From Anaerolineales bacterium UBA2317 (GTDB lineage: Bacteria; Chloroflexota; Anaerolineae; Anaerolineales; Villigracilaceae): a DNA stretch of 64,000 bases. A model generated the notes under the pieces. That model did not search any database. It was not told the origin of the DNA and worked only from the letters and a program-made list of their open reading frames with translations. A program made the position numbers and the translations under genes. Where the stretch lies: NCBI GenBank assembly GCA_002345215.1, contig DDVH01000052.1, positions 94,923 to 158,922 of the forward strand, in the 5' to 3' direction. Below, in pieces: positions 57,725 through 64,000 of this stretch. Numbering within the stretch: the first letter of the stretch is position 1; each line of letters opens with the position of its first letter.

Positions 57725-58481
57725 ATCCAAACAACTCCATCAATTGCTTAGCATATACAACACCATCAAAGTTTGGAATATCACCTTTGCGCATTTTGGC
57801 TTTTTCACCGTCTGGGTCACCTAAACAAGAGACAATCACGTCACCTGCTTCTACATCTTCTTTTTCGGTATAACCATTAGTGGTGACAATGACTTTCATG
57901 CCGGCGGCTTTCGCGGCTTTCACTCCGTTTTTTGAATCTTCGACCACAAACGCTTCATCAGGTTTGAGACCAAGAGTTGATAAACCGAGGTTATAAATTT
58001 CTGGGTCTGGCTTTTTGTTTTTGACAACGTCGCCTGCTAAAACAACATCAAACTTAATATCTTTCAAAACGCCTTCGGTAATTGCTTTGGCGGCTTGTTC
58101 ATTGGATGTAGTACACACGCCGATTTTGATTCCTGCATCCATGAGTTCTTTCATAAAGCGATGTAAGCCTGGGCGCAAGGCAAGTTTTCCGCTTTCAATT
58201 AATTCAACAAACAAAGCGGTTTTGCGTTTATGCATTTCTTTGACGAGGTTATCAATTTCTTCTTCACTCATCGGTTTTGAAAAACCTTTTGTTTTCCAAT
58301 GATGTTTCATGCGTTCTTTACCGCCTGCAATTTGGAGCAACTCATGATAATACTCAACGCTCCACTCGTCGGTGAAACCAAATTCTTTGAAAGTCATATT
58401 GAATGAAACACGATGACCATCACGTTCGGTATCAATAATCACACCATCTTGGTCGAAGAATACTGCTTTTATTTTGGACAT
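57723..58481 (-). CDS. HAD-superfamily phosphatase, CbbY-like
   Basis: This 252-aa HAD hydrolase has the nucleophile motif FFDQDGVIIDTERDGHRVSF, with the catalytic Asp pair as DQDG. The cap has LLQIAGGKERMKHHWKTKGF. Motif II/III residues are CTTSNEQAAKAI, NKKPDPEIYNLGL and VEDSKNGVKAAKAAGMKVIV. The TERDGHR-SFN and GGKER blocks match CbbY-type sugar-bisphosphate phosphatases. No RuBisCO gene is nearby. It starts 9 bp after the aminotransferase gene and likely serves the same pathway. Confidence 0.92.
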   Translation of the reverse strand: MSKIKAVFFDQDGVIIDTERDGHRVSFNMTFKEFGFTDEWSVEYYHELLQIAGGKERMKHHWKTKGFSKPMSEEEIDNLVKEMHKRKTALFVELIESGKLALRPGLHRFMKELMDAGIKIGVCTTSNEQAAKAITEGVLKDIKFDVVLAGDVVKNKKPDPEIYNLGLSTLGLKPDEAFVVEDSKNGVKAAKAAGMKVIVTTNGYTEKEDVEAGDVIVSCLGDPDGEKAKMRKGDIPNFDGVVYAKQLMELFG

Positions 58482-58490
58482 GTTTCCTCT

Positions 58491-59600
58491 TTATTTCTTC
58501 ACACCAAAAAACTCAAGAATTGTATTCACAAACAATTCGTTTTCTTCTTTGGAACCAATCGTCACGCGGAACCAGCCATCACTTCCATATTTCTTGCTTT
58601 CACCACGTAAGATGATGCCTTTGGTCTCTGCATATTCCAAAACTTCTTTACCAGTTTTGCCTGTCTCACCACAATCAAAGAGAATGTAATTGGCTTTGGA
58701 TGGCATCACATGAAAACCAGGAATCACGCTCAAAGATTCAGAGATGTAATCCACAGCATCATTATTAAACTTAACTCGTTCAGCCAAACCTTCTTGGTCT
58801 TCAAATGCTGCCAATGCCGCCCACATCGGAATCGTGCCGACGTTCCAAGGAAGAAGCGAACCAGCAATCTGCTTGATGACATCCTCATGCCCAATCGTAT
58901 ATCCAAAACGCATACCTGCTAAACCATAAGCTTTTGATAATGTACGAGTAATCAAAACGTTTTTATATTTTTTTGTTAATTGGACTTGTGATTTACCCAA
59001 ACCAGCATATTCGACATACGCTTCATCAACAATTAAGGGGATGCCTGTTTCTGCAAATGGGATAAAGTGTTCTGGGTCCATATAATTGCCGCTTGGATTA
59101 TTCGGATTCGGGATCACAATAATCTTGGTCTTATCAGTAATCGCATTCATTAGACCTTTGTGGTCAAATTTTAGTAAATGGTCTTCATAAATCATCGGCA
59201 CGGATACCATCTTCGCGCCTAACAAAGTTCCACGTAAACCATAAATCCCAAAGCATGGCGTGTGCTGAATGACTTCATCACCGGGTGTGATGAACATGCG
59301 GAAAATGTTGTCATACACTTCACTTGACCCATTACCAATCATCACGTTTTGTGGACCATCTACATTGTTCAATTCAGCAATTTTTTGACGAACAACCAAA
59401 CCTTGGTCTGGATAGCGATTCGTCATCTTGGCATATTTGAACATCGCTTCCAACACTTTGTCAGATGGTGGCAATGGATTTTCATTCGACATCATGCGAT
59501 GTAATTCAGGTCTGCGCCATGCCAATTCAATATGTTCTGAAACATACATCGGAATCCCTTTTACCCATGGGGCATAATAATCTTCAATATTTTTTGTCAT
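58491..59600 (-). CDS. PLP aminotransferase, histidinol-phosphate-aminotransferase-like
   Basis: This 369-aa fold-type I aminotransferase resembles HisC. MIGNGSSEVYDNIFRMFITP is the PLP-phosphate region. VIPNPNNPSGNYMDPEHF and LIVDEAYVEYAGLGKSQVQL hold the Asn and Asp/Tyr. The Schiff-base lysine is in RTLSKAYGLAGMRFGYTIG. No other histidine genes are nearby, so the amino donor and acceptor are unknown. An AGGAG site precedes the ATG. It is in a run with HAD downstream and, beyond a palindromic element and an array, aldolase upstream. Confidence 0.92.
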   Translation of the reverse strand: MTKNIEDYYAPWVKGIPMYVSEHIELAWRRPELHRMMSNENPLPPSDKVLEAMFKYAKMTNRYPDQGLVVRQKIAELNNVDGPQNVMIGNGSSEVYDNIFRMFITPGDEVIQHTPCFGIYGLRGTLLGAKMVSVPMIYEDHLLKFDHKGLMNAITDKTKIIVIPNPNNPSGNYMDPEHFIPFAETGIPLIVDEAYVEYAGLGKSQVQLTKKYKNVLITRTLSKAYGLAGMRFGYTIGHEDVIKQIAGSLLPWNVGTIPMWAALAAFEDQEGLAERVKFNNDAVDYISESLSVIPGFHVMPSKANYILFDCGETGKTGKEVLEYAETKGIILRGESKKYGSDGWFRVTIGSKEENELFVNTILEFFGVKK

Positions 59601-59621
59601 TTGTTATCTCCTAATTTTTAA

Positions 59622-59750
59622 GGTGGTCGAGTAGCCGCGTCTTTGTTCTTTGCGGCGTATCGAGACCACGTGTTTTATGGTTAACTTTATATTTTCTGCT
59701 TAACTGTTGGTCTCGATACGACCTCATTTCATTCGGGCTACTCGACCAAC
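59622..59750. repeat. MITE/REPIN-like inverted repeat, copy 2 (about 130 bp)
   Basis: GGTGGTCGAGTAGCC (59622-59636) is inverted as GGCTACTCGACCAAC (59736-59750). Inner arms CGGCGTATCGAGACCAC and GTTGGTCTCGATACG also pair. Size and layout match copy 1 at 3121-3252; the central part differs. Confidence 0.85.
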
Positions 59751-59756
59751 GGCTTC

Positions 59757-59800
59757 ACTGAAAACTGAAACTGATTACTAATTACTGATTACTGCTCTTC
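59757..59800. repeat. Heptamer array at the aldolase stop
   Basis: Plus-strand units ACTGAAA, ACTGAAA, CTGATTA, CTAATTA, CTGATTA, CTGCTCT. It reaches the TAG stop of the aldolase gene. Confidence 0.75.
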
Positions 59801-60675
59801 TACGCCTTACCAACCGAACCTAACTTTTGCATCCAACCAATCACGGCTTTGCGGGTTGCATCACGGACGAAGACATCTAACTTGCCAGGGTCATATTCAT
59901 CACGATGAGCATTGATATATTCCCATTTGGCATCAATCAATGTATGTTTCAATTCAGTCGAAACGTTGAATTTTGCGCCACCCGCTTCCAAGAGTTTGAC
60001 AATGTAATCATCGGGCAACCCTGTTCCCCCGTGGACGACAAGAGGCGTTTTGATTCCATTGCTATTTAACATTTTATGAATCGTTGCCATGCGTTCAAAA
60101 TCAATTTTTGGATTTTTGGTTTTGTAAACGCCATGAGCAGTTCCGATGGCGGGAGCAAAAATATCCACACCAGTTCGTTCGACAAATTCAACCGACTGTT
60201 GCGGATTTGCTAATTGCGCTTCATCTTCCGCGACTACAATTTGGTCTTCGACACCGCCAACAGTTCCCAACTCTCCTTCAACTGAGATATTTCCAACACT
60301 ATGAGCATAGTCAACAACTTCTTTTGTTTGACGAATATTTTCTTCAAACGAATGTTTGGAAGCATCAATCATAATGTTGGTATAACCGGCATCGGAACAT
60401 TTTTTGCAATAATCAATATCGGTGCAGTGGTCGAGGTGCAAACACACAGGCACAGGCGCAGACTCAGCCAACGTGCGATAAATATTGACCATCAATTGTG
60501 TGCCGATAAATTGCGATGGTTTGACAGAGGTTTGCACAATCACTGGTGACTTGGTTTCAATTGCCGCTTCAACCACTGCTTTAAATTGCAACAAGTCAGT
60601 GACGTTAAACGCCCCAACAGCATATTTGTTTTTTGCGGCTTCAATCATAATTTCTTTTGCGTTTACGATAGACAT
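59800..60675 (-). CDS. Class II fructose-bisphosphate aldolase-family protein
   Basis: This 291-aa class II aldolase has zinc ligands in CLHLDHCTDIDYCKKC (His), ISVEGELGTVGG (Glu), FAPAIGTAHGVYKTKNPKID (His) and PLVVHGGTGLPDD (His). GTGLPD and the NVSTELKH loop bind substrate phosphate. Members act on fructose-, tagatose- or ketose-bisphosphates; the exact sugar is not visible. GGAG precedes the ATG by 8 nt. It lies between the phosphotransferase and aminotransferase genes on the same strand. Confidence 0.94.
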   Translation of the reverse strand: MSIVNAKEIMIEAAKNKYAVGAFNVTDLLQFKAVVEAAIETKSPVIVQTSVKPSQFIGTQLMVNIYRTLAESAPVPVCLHLDHCTDIDYCKKCSDAGYTNIMIDASKHSFEENIRQTKEVVDYAHSVGNISVEGELGTVGGVEDQIVVAEDEAQLANPQQSVEFVERTGVDIFAPAIGTAHGVYKTKNPKIDFERMATIHKMLNSNGIKTPLVVHGGTGLPDDYIVKLLEAGGAKFNVSTELKHTLIDAKWEYINAHRDEYDPGKLDVFVRDATRKAVIGWMQKLGSVGKA

Positions 60676-60689
60676 AATTTTCTCCTTTT

Positions 60690-60736
60690 ACTAAATAACT
60701 GATAACTGTTTACTGAACACTGTTCACTAATAACTA
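60690..60736. repeat. Heptamer array between aldolase and phosphotransferase genes
   Basis: Plus-strand units AACTGAT, AACTGTT, TACTGAA, CACTGTT, CACTAAT, AACTATT. It supplies the TAG stop of the phosphotransferase gene (60734-60736). Confidence 0.75.
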
Positions 60737-61669
60737 TTTCTTCTTTGCTACATCTTTCAACCATTGCTCCCATCTAAAATCAGTCACATGCTGACGGAAT
60801 CTTCCAAACCACAAATCAGCATAGCCTTGAAAATCTTCTTCTAATTTTGAAATACCAGTTTGAGTCGTGCCCCACATCGCTTCATGCAATTCAGACATGG
60901 GCCACATCAAACGTAATCTTGCATATTGTTTGTCTGTCACTTCACCAAAATATTCATACAAGAAATCTTCAACTTGCTCTTCATTCAAACGATGATGATG
61001 TGAAAAATTTGCAAGGTCAAAGAAAATATCACCCATGCCTGCATATTCCCAATCCAACAAACGGATTTCACCAATATCACCAGCCACTTCTTCATCTAGC
61101 CAATTCAAATTCAACAAATCATTGTGACAGGGAGTTGGCGTGTATGGGTCTTTCTCCAAAGCCTTTTTCACTTCATTTGTCTTTTGCATAATCCAATCCC
61201 AATCGTGCGGGAAATTTGCATTATTACTTTTTGAAATCTTCGTCAGCATTTCAACACGTTTGAACACATTGAACTCGCCTTTTAATTTTGGTCCACGTTG
61301 ATGAAATAATCTCAACTTCTTTGCAATGCGTGCCAAATAATCTGGCTTGACAATATCTTCAGGCATGATGCGCTTACCATTCACAAAACGCGTCACAATA
61401 TAACCTTCGGGCTCAATAAAATAAACAACTTCAGGCGCAATCCCTAATTCACCTGCGGCTTTATTTGCGGCAAATTCCAAATCGCGTTTAATACCAAGTT
61501 GGTCAGTCCCTTCACCTGCCAAACGAATCACATAAGCGCGTCCATCCGCTTCAATCTTAAAATTTAAATTTGTAATTCCACCACTCAACGGAATCTTTTT
61601 GATATTTTTTGAATCCGCCAAAAAGGGGACTTTCGCTATCGCCTTATCAATCAACAATGTTGTCATCAT
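60734..61669 (-). CDS. Choline/ethanolamine-kinase-like phosphotransferase
   Basis: This 311-aa protein is of the APH/choline-kinase fold. The ATP part has LSGGITNLNFKIEADGRAYV. The catalytic loop is PCHNDLLNLNWL, with His/Asp/Asn as in Brenner's motif, and LLDWEYAGMGDIFFDLANFS holds the Mg-binding DWE. LicA-type kinases are the closest. It is upstream of aldolase and downstream of the dimethylglycine-dehydrogenase-like gene. The ATG chosen has AGGAG 7 nt upstream; ATGs at 61675 and 61666 are alternatives. Confidence 0.9.
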   Translation of the reverse strand: MMTTLLIDKAIAKVPFLADSKNIKKIPLSGGITNLNFKIEADGRAYVIRLAGEGTDQLGIKRDLEFAANKAAGELGIAPEVVYFIEPEGYIVTRFVNGKRIMPEDIVKPDYLARIAKKLRLFHQRGPKLKGEFNVFKRVEMLTKISKSNNANFPHDWDWIMQKTNEVKKALEKDPYTPTPCHNDLLNLNWLDEEVAGDIGEIRLLDWEYAGMGDIFFDLANFSHHHRLNEEQVEDFLYEYFGEVTDKQYARLRLMWPMSELHEAMWGTTQTGISKLEEDFQGYADLWFGRFRQHVTDFRWEQWLKDVAKKK

Positions 61670-61784
61670 GTACATTCTCCTATTTTGTACCTAAGAACAT
61701 CGCTTCATTCGTGACTTCAACTTGATTCTGCTTCCTAAACTTTTTCTTTCACTTCGACTTTCGTAACCCGTATCTTGTAAATTG

Positions 61785-64000
61785 TTACTTCTTAATTCTC
61801 TCGCCTTTCGGGTCCCACAAAACTGCTTGAGCAACTTCCGCGTTCACTTGTTCACCAAAACATTCGATTTCTAATTTCGTACCAGCCTTTGCATATTCCA
61901 TTGGCAAGTACGCATACGCCATAGATTTTTTAACTGAATATCCATATCCGCCCGAAGCCACCCAACTGATGGTCTTTCCATTCGCACGGATTGGTTCTTT
62001 GCCAAGCACAATGGTTCTATCGTCACTTAATGTAATCGTACAAAGTTTTTTCTGAATACCTTCCGCTTTTTGCTTTACCAATGCTTCTTTGCCGATAAAG
62101 TTATCTTTATCTAATTTCACTGCAAAACCTAAACCTGCTTCGTAGGGTGTGTAATCTGGTGTAATTTCTCCACTCCAATAACGATAACCTTTTTCTAAAC
62201 GAAGCGATTCAATTGCTTTATATCCAGCGGCGACCATACCTTCAGGTTTGCCAGCTTCCCATAAAGTATCCCAAAGCCTTAAACCATATTCCATGGGGCA
62301 ATAAAATTCCCAGCCTAGCTCTCCTACATACGTCACGCGCGAAGCGAGGACTGGCACATCACCAACCGTGATTCGTTTGGATGTCATGTAAGGAAAGCCT
62401 TCATTCGTTACATCATCCATAGTGACTTTTTCAAGAATTGTTCTGGCTTTTGGTCCCCACATGCCGATAACAGCATACATTGACCCAACATCTTCAATTG
62501 TCACGCTTCCATCTTCGGGCATGTTGAGTGATAACCACGACATATCATGTTGACCAAACGCAGTTCCTGTGACGATAAAGAATCTATCCTCTGCCAAGCG
62601 ATTAACGGTGAAATCACATTCAATGCCACCGCGTTTGTTTACGCATTGTGTATAAACCAAATGACCCACTGGCACATCAATTTGATTTGCACATACAGAA
62701 TTCAGAAATTTCAAAGCACCCGCTCCACGCACTTCAAATTTATTGAACGAAGTTTCATCAAATAAACCCGCATGTTCGCGCGTCATCAAATGTTCGTGAC
62801 CAATCGCCCGCGACCAATTATTTCTTGCCCAACCATTTGGTTCGTGACCATGTGTTGCTAATTCTTCATACGGCTTGAACCAATTCGGTCTTTCCCAACC
62901 AAATTTTTCACCGAAGTGACATCCCAAATCGCGCAAGCGATAATAAGTGGGGGAGACGCGTTGATTCCGCCGTGACATTCTTTCTTCGCCGGGATAGTGA
63001 ATATCATAATATTGTGTGTATGTTTCAATCGTGCGCGCGGCGGCATAATCGAGACTGTTATAGTTTGGACCAAATCTTCTTACATCCAATCGCCACACAT
63101 CCCATTCAGGTGAGCCGTTTGCAATCCATTCCGCCATCACTTTGCCCATACCGCCGGAGCCAGCGAGTCCATGTGCACAAAATGCACATGCGACCCAAAA
63201 TCCTTTGACCGATGTTGGACCCAATAAAAATTCACCATCCGGTGTAAAACCTTCGGGTCCATTCAATAACTTTTTAACTTCTGCTTTTTCCATGGCAGGC
63301 ACACGCTTGATTGAATTTTCCATTAATGGCGTAAAGCGTTCCCAATCAGGTGGCAGTAATTGAAATTTAAATTCTTTTGGCAAACCATTTAAACCAAATG
63401 TGGCAGGCTGACGTTCATATCCTCCCATCACAAATCCACCCACTTCTTCACGCCAATACACCAATAAATCAGGGTCGCGTAATGTCGGAGTGGTTTTATC
63501 TACACCTTCAATCGGTTGCGTCATCAAATACAAATGCGCCATTGGAATCACTGGCAAACTCAAACCAACCATCTTTCCAATTTCGCGTCCCCATAAACCA
63601 GCCGCATTGACTACATTTTCAGTTTTGATTGTGCCTTTATTCGTCACAACTTCATGCACGCGACCATTTTGTACATTAATTTTTTCTACAATTGTATTTA
63701 AGAAAAATTTTGCCCCACCATTTTTTGCGCCTGTGGCTAAGGCATTCGTTAAACCACTTGGGTCAATGATTCCATCACTGGGTGTAAATGCCGCACCAAC
63801 GACTCCATCTAAAGACATCAACGGAAATTTTTTCTGCGCCTCTTTCGGAGAAATCAATTCCATATCCACGCCGAAAGAACGAGCCATTCCCACTAGACGT
63901 TTCAACTCTTCCATTCTTTCATAAGATGAAGCCAAACGCACGCCTCCCACTTCGCGCCAGCCTGTATCTTGACCTGTTTCTTTTTTCAACTCCCGATACA
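61785..64000 (-). CDS. Dimethylglycine/sarcosine dehydrogenase-like FAD protein fused to GcvT domain, partial (5' end outside window)
   Basis: At least 738 residues are visible and the frame stays open at the right edge; the first in-frame TTG near 63989 is not a real start because the FAD-binding GxGxxG is missing. The DAO-type oxidoreductase part has DTGWREVGGVRLASSYERME and VVNAAGLWGREIGKMVGLSL. FAO/GcvT-type folate-binding domains follow: GLFDETSFNKFEVRGAGALK, then SRVTYVGELGWEFYCPMEYG and LRLEKGYRYWSGEITPDYTP. The enzyme would demethylate dimethylglycine or sarcosine with tetrahydrofolate as acceptor. It is followed by the choline-kinase-like gene, which fits choline/betaine breakdown. 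Confidence 0.92.
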   Translation of the reverse strand, partial: YRELKKETGQDTGWREVGGVRLASSYERMEELKRLVGMARSFGVDMELISPKEAQKKFPLMSLDGVVGAAFTPSDGIIDPSGLTNALATGAKNGGAKFFLNTIVEKINVQNGRVHEVVTNKGTIKTENVVNAAGLWGREIGKMVGLSLPVIPMAHLYLMTQPIEGVDKTTPTLRDPDLLVYWREEVGGFVMGGYERQPATFGLNGLPKEFKFQLLPPDWERFTPLMENSIKRVPAMEKAEVKKLLNGPEGFTPDGEFLLGPTSVKGFWVACAFCAHGLAGSGGMGKVMAEWIANGSPEWDVWRLDVRRFGPNYNSLDYAAARTIETYTQYYDIHYPGEERMSRRNQRVSPTYYRLRDLGCHFGEKFGWERPNWFKPYEELATHGHEPNGWARNNWSRAIGHEHLMTREHAGLFDETSFNKFEVRGAGALKFLNSVCANQIDVPVGHLVYTQCVNKRGGIECDFTVNRLAEDRFFIVTGTAFGQHDMSWLSLNMPEDGSVTIEDVGSMYAVIGMWGPKARTILEKVTMDDVTNEGFPYMTSKRITVGDVPVLASRVTYVGELGWEFYCPMEYGLRLWDTLWEAGKPEGMVAAGYKAIESLRLEKGYRYWSGEITPDYTPYEAGLGFAVKLDKDNFIGKEALVKQKAEGIQKKLCTITLSDDRTIVLGKEPIRANGKTISWVASGGYGYSVKKSMAYAYLPMEYAKAGTKLEIECFGEQVNAEVAQAVLWDPKGERIKK

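Overview
The window looks like a stretch of chromosome from an AT-rich, free-living bacterium. The best guess is Chloroflexota, class Anaerolineae. This rests on the gene content: lipoproteins with Thr/Pro-rich linkers and SH3b domains, a CHASE2 cyclase next to a FecR lipoprotein, a B12-type radical SAM protein with its DUF2344 partner, a DUF3048 lipoprotein, an LDH-like malate dehydrogenase, Rex, and very abundant short palindromic intergenic repeats. No rRNA or marker phylogeny is available, so the assignment is inference. No transposase, integrase, phage or CRISPR locus was seen.

Layout. 1-3.2 kb: a partial membrane protein, a PhoR/OmpR-type two-component system and a small His/Gly-rich membrane protein. 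3.2-8 kb: a quinone-oxidoreductase-like MDR enzyme, thioredoxin reductase, malate dehydrogenase and a mitochondrial-type citrate synthase. 8-14 kb: a minus-strand block with oligopeptidase B, DinB, MBL-rhodanese and membrane proteins. 14-24.6 kb: deoxyribose-phosphate aldolase and a double-domain ALDH16, separated by a patch of small accessory genes (a DUF6883/DUF4926 pair, YdeI-like, DUF559, an LVIVD beta-propeller), then DHFR-like, DUF72, HhH and SH3b proteins. 24.6-34.6 kb: a cholesterol-oxidase-like GMC enzyme, gamma-glutamyltransferase, two four-helix-bundle (TIGR02436) genes, 3-hydroxyacyl-CoA dehydrogenase and thiolase, a truncated haemoglobin, a family-39-type glycosyltransferase and an AlkD-like protein. 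34.7-46.9 kb: a DUF3048 lipoprotein, HIT, XseA/XseB, MurJ, a phospholipase-D lipoprotein, a HerA/FtsK-like ATPase, a cold-shock protein, an ATP-grasp ligase and MreB. 47-56.3 kb: Rex, CHASE2 cyclase-FecR-SH3b, tRNA-Arg(CCG), PrsW, DUF2344-DinB-radical SAM. 56.4-64 kb: a lipoprotein, NUDIX, and a minus-strand operon-like run (HAD, HisC-like aminotransferase, class II aldolase, choline-kinase-like, dimethylglycine-dehydrogenase/GcvT fusion) that leaves the window at its right edge.

The most unusual signal is in the spaces between genes. About a dozen arrays of imperfect 7-9 nt units, each locus with its own unit, fold back on themselves and often supply the stop codon of the neighbouring gene. 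At least two lie in frame inside enzymes (the ALDH16 linker and the GMC oxidoreductase). Both four-helix-bundle genes are bracketed by inverted copies of a unit specific to that gene, resembling the 23S rRNA intervening sequences in which this protein family was first found. A DUF559 gene is flanked by a roughly 100-bp direct duplication of the end of its upstream neighbour. Larger palindromic repeats (about 130 bp, terminal GGTGGTCGAGTAG) also sit against stop codons. Several genes appear to be leaderless, with a TATAAT-like hexamer 5-8 nt before the ATG and no Shine-Dalgarno.
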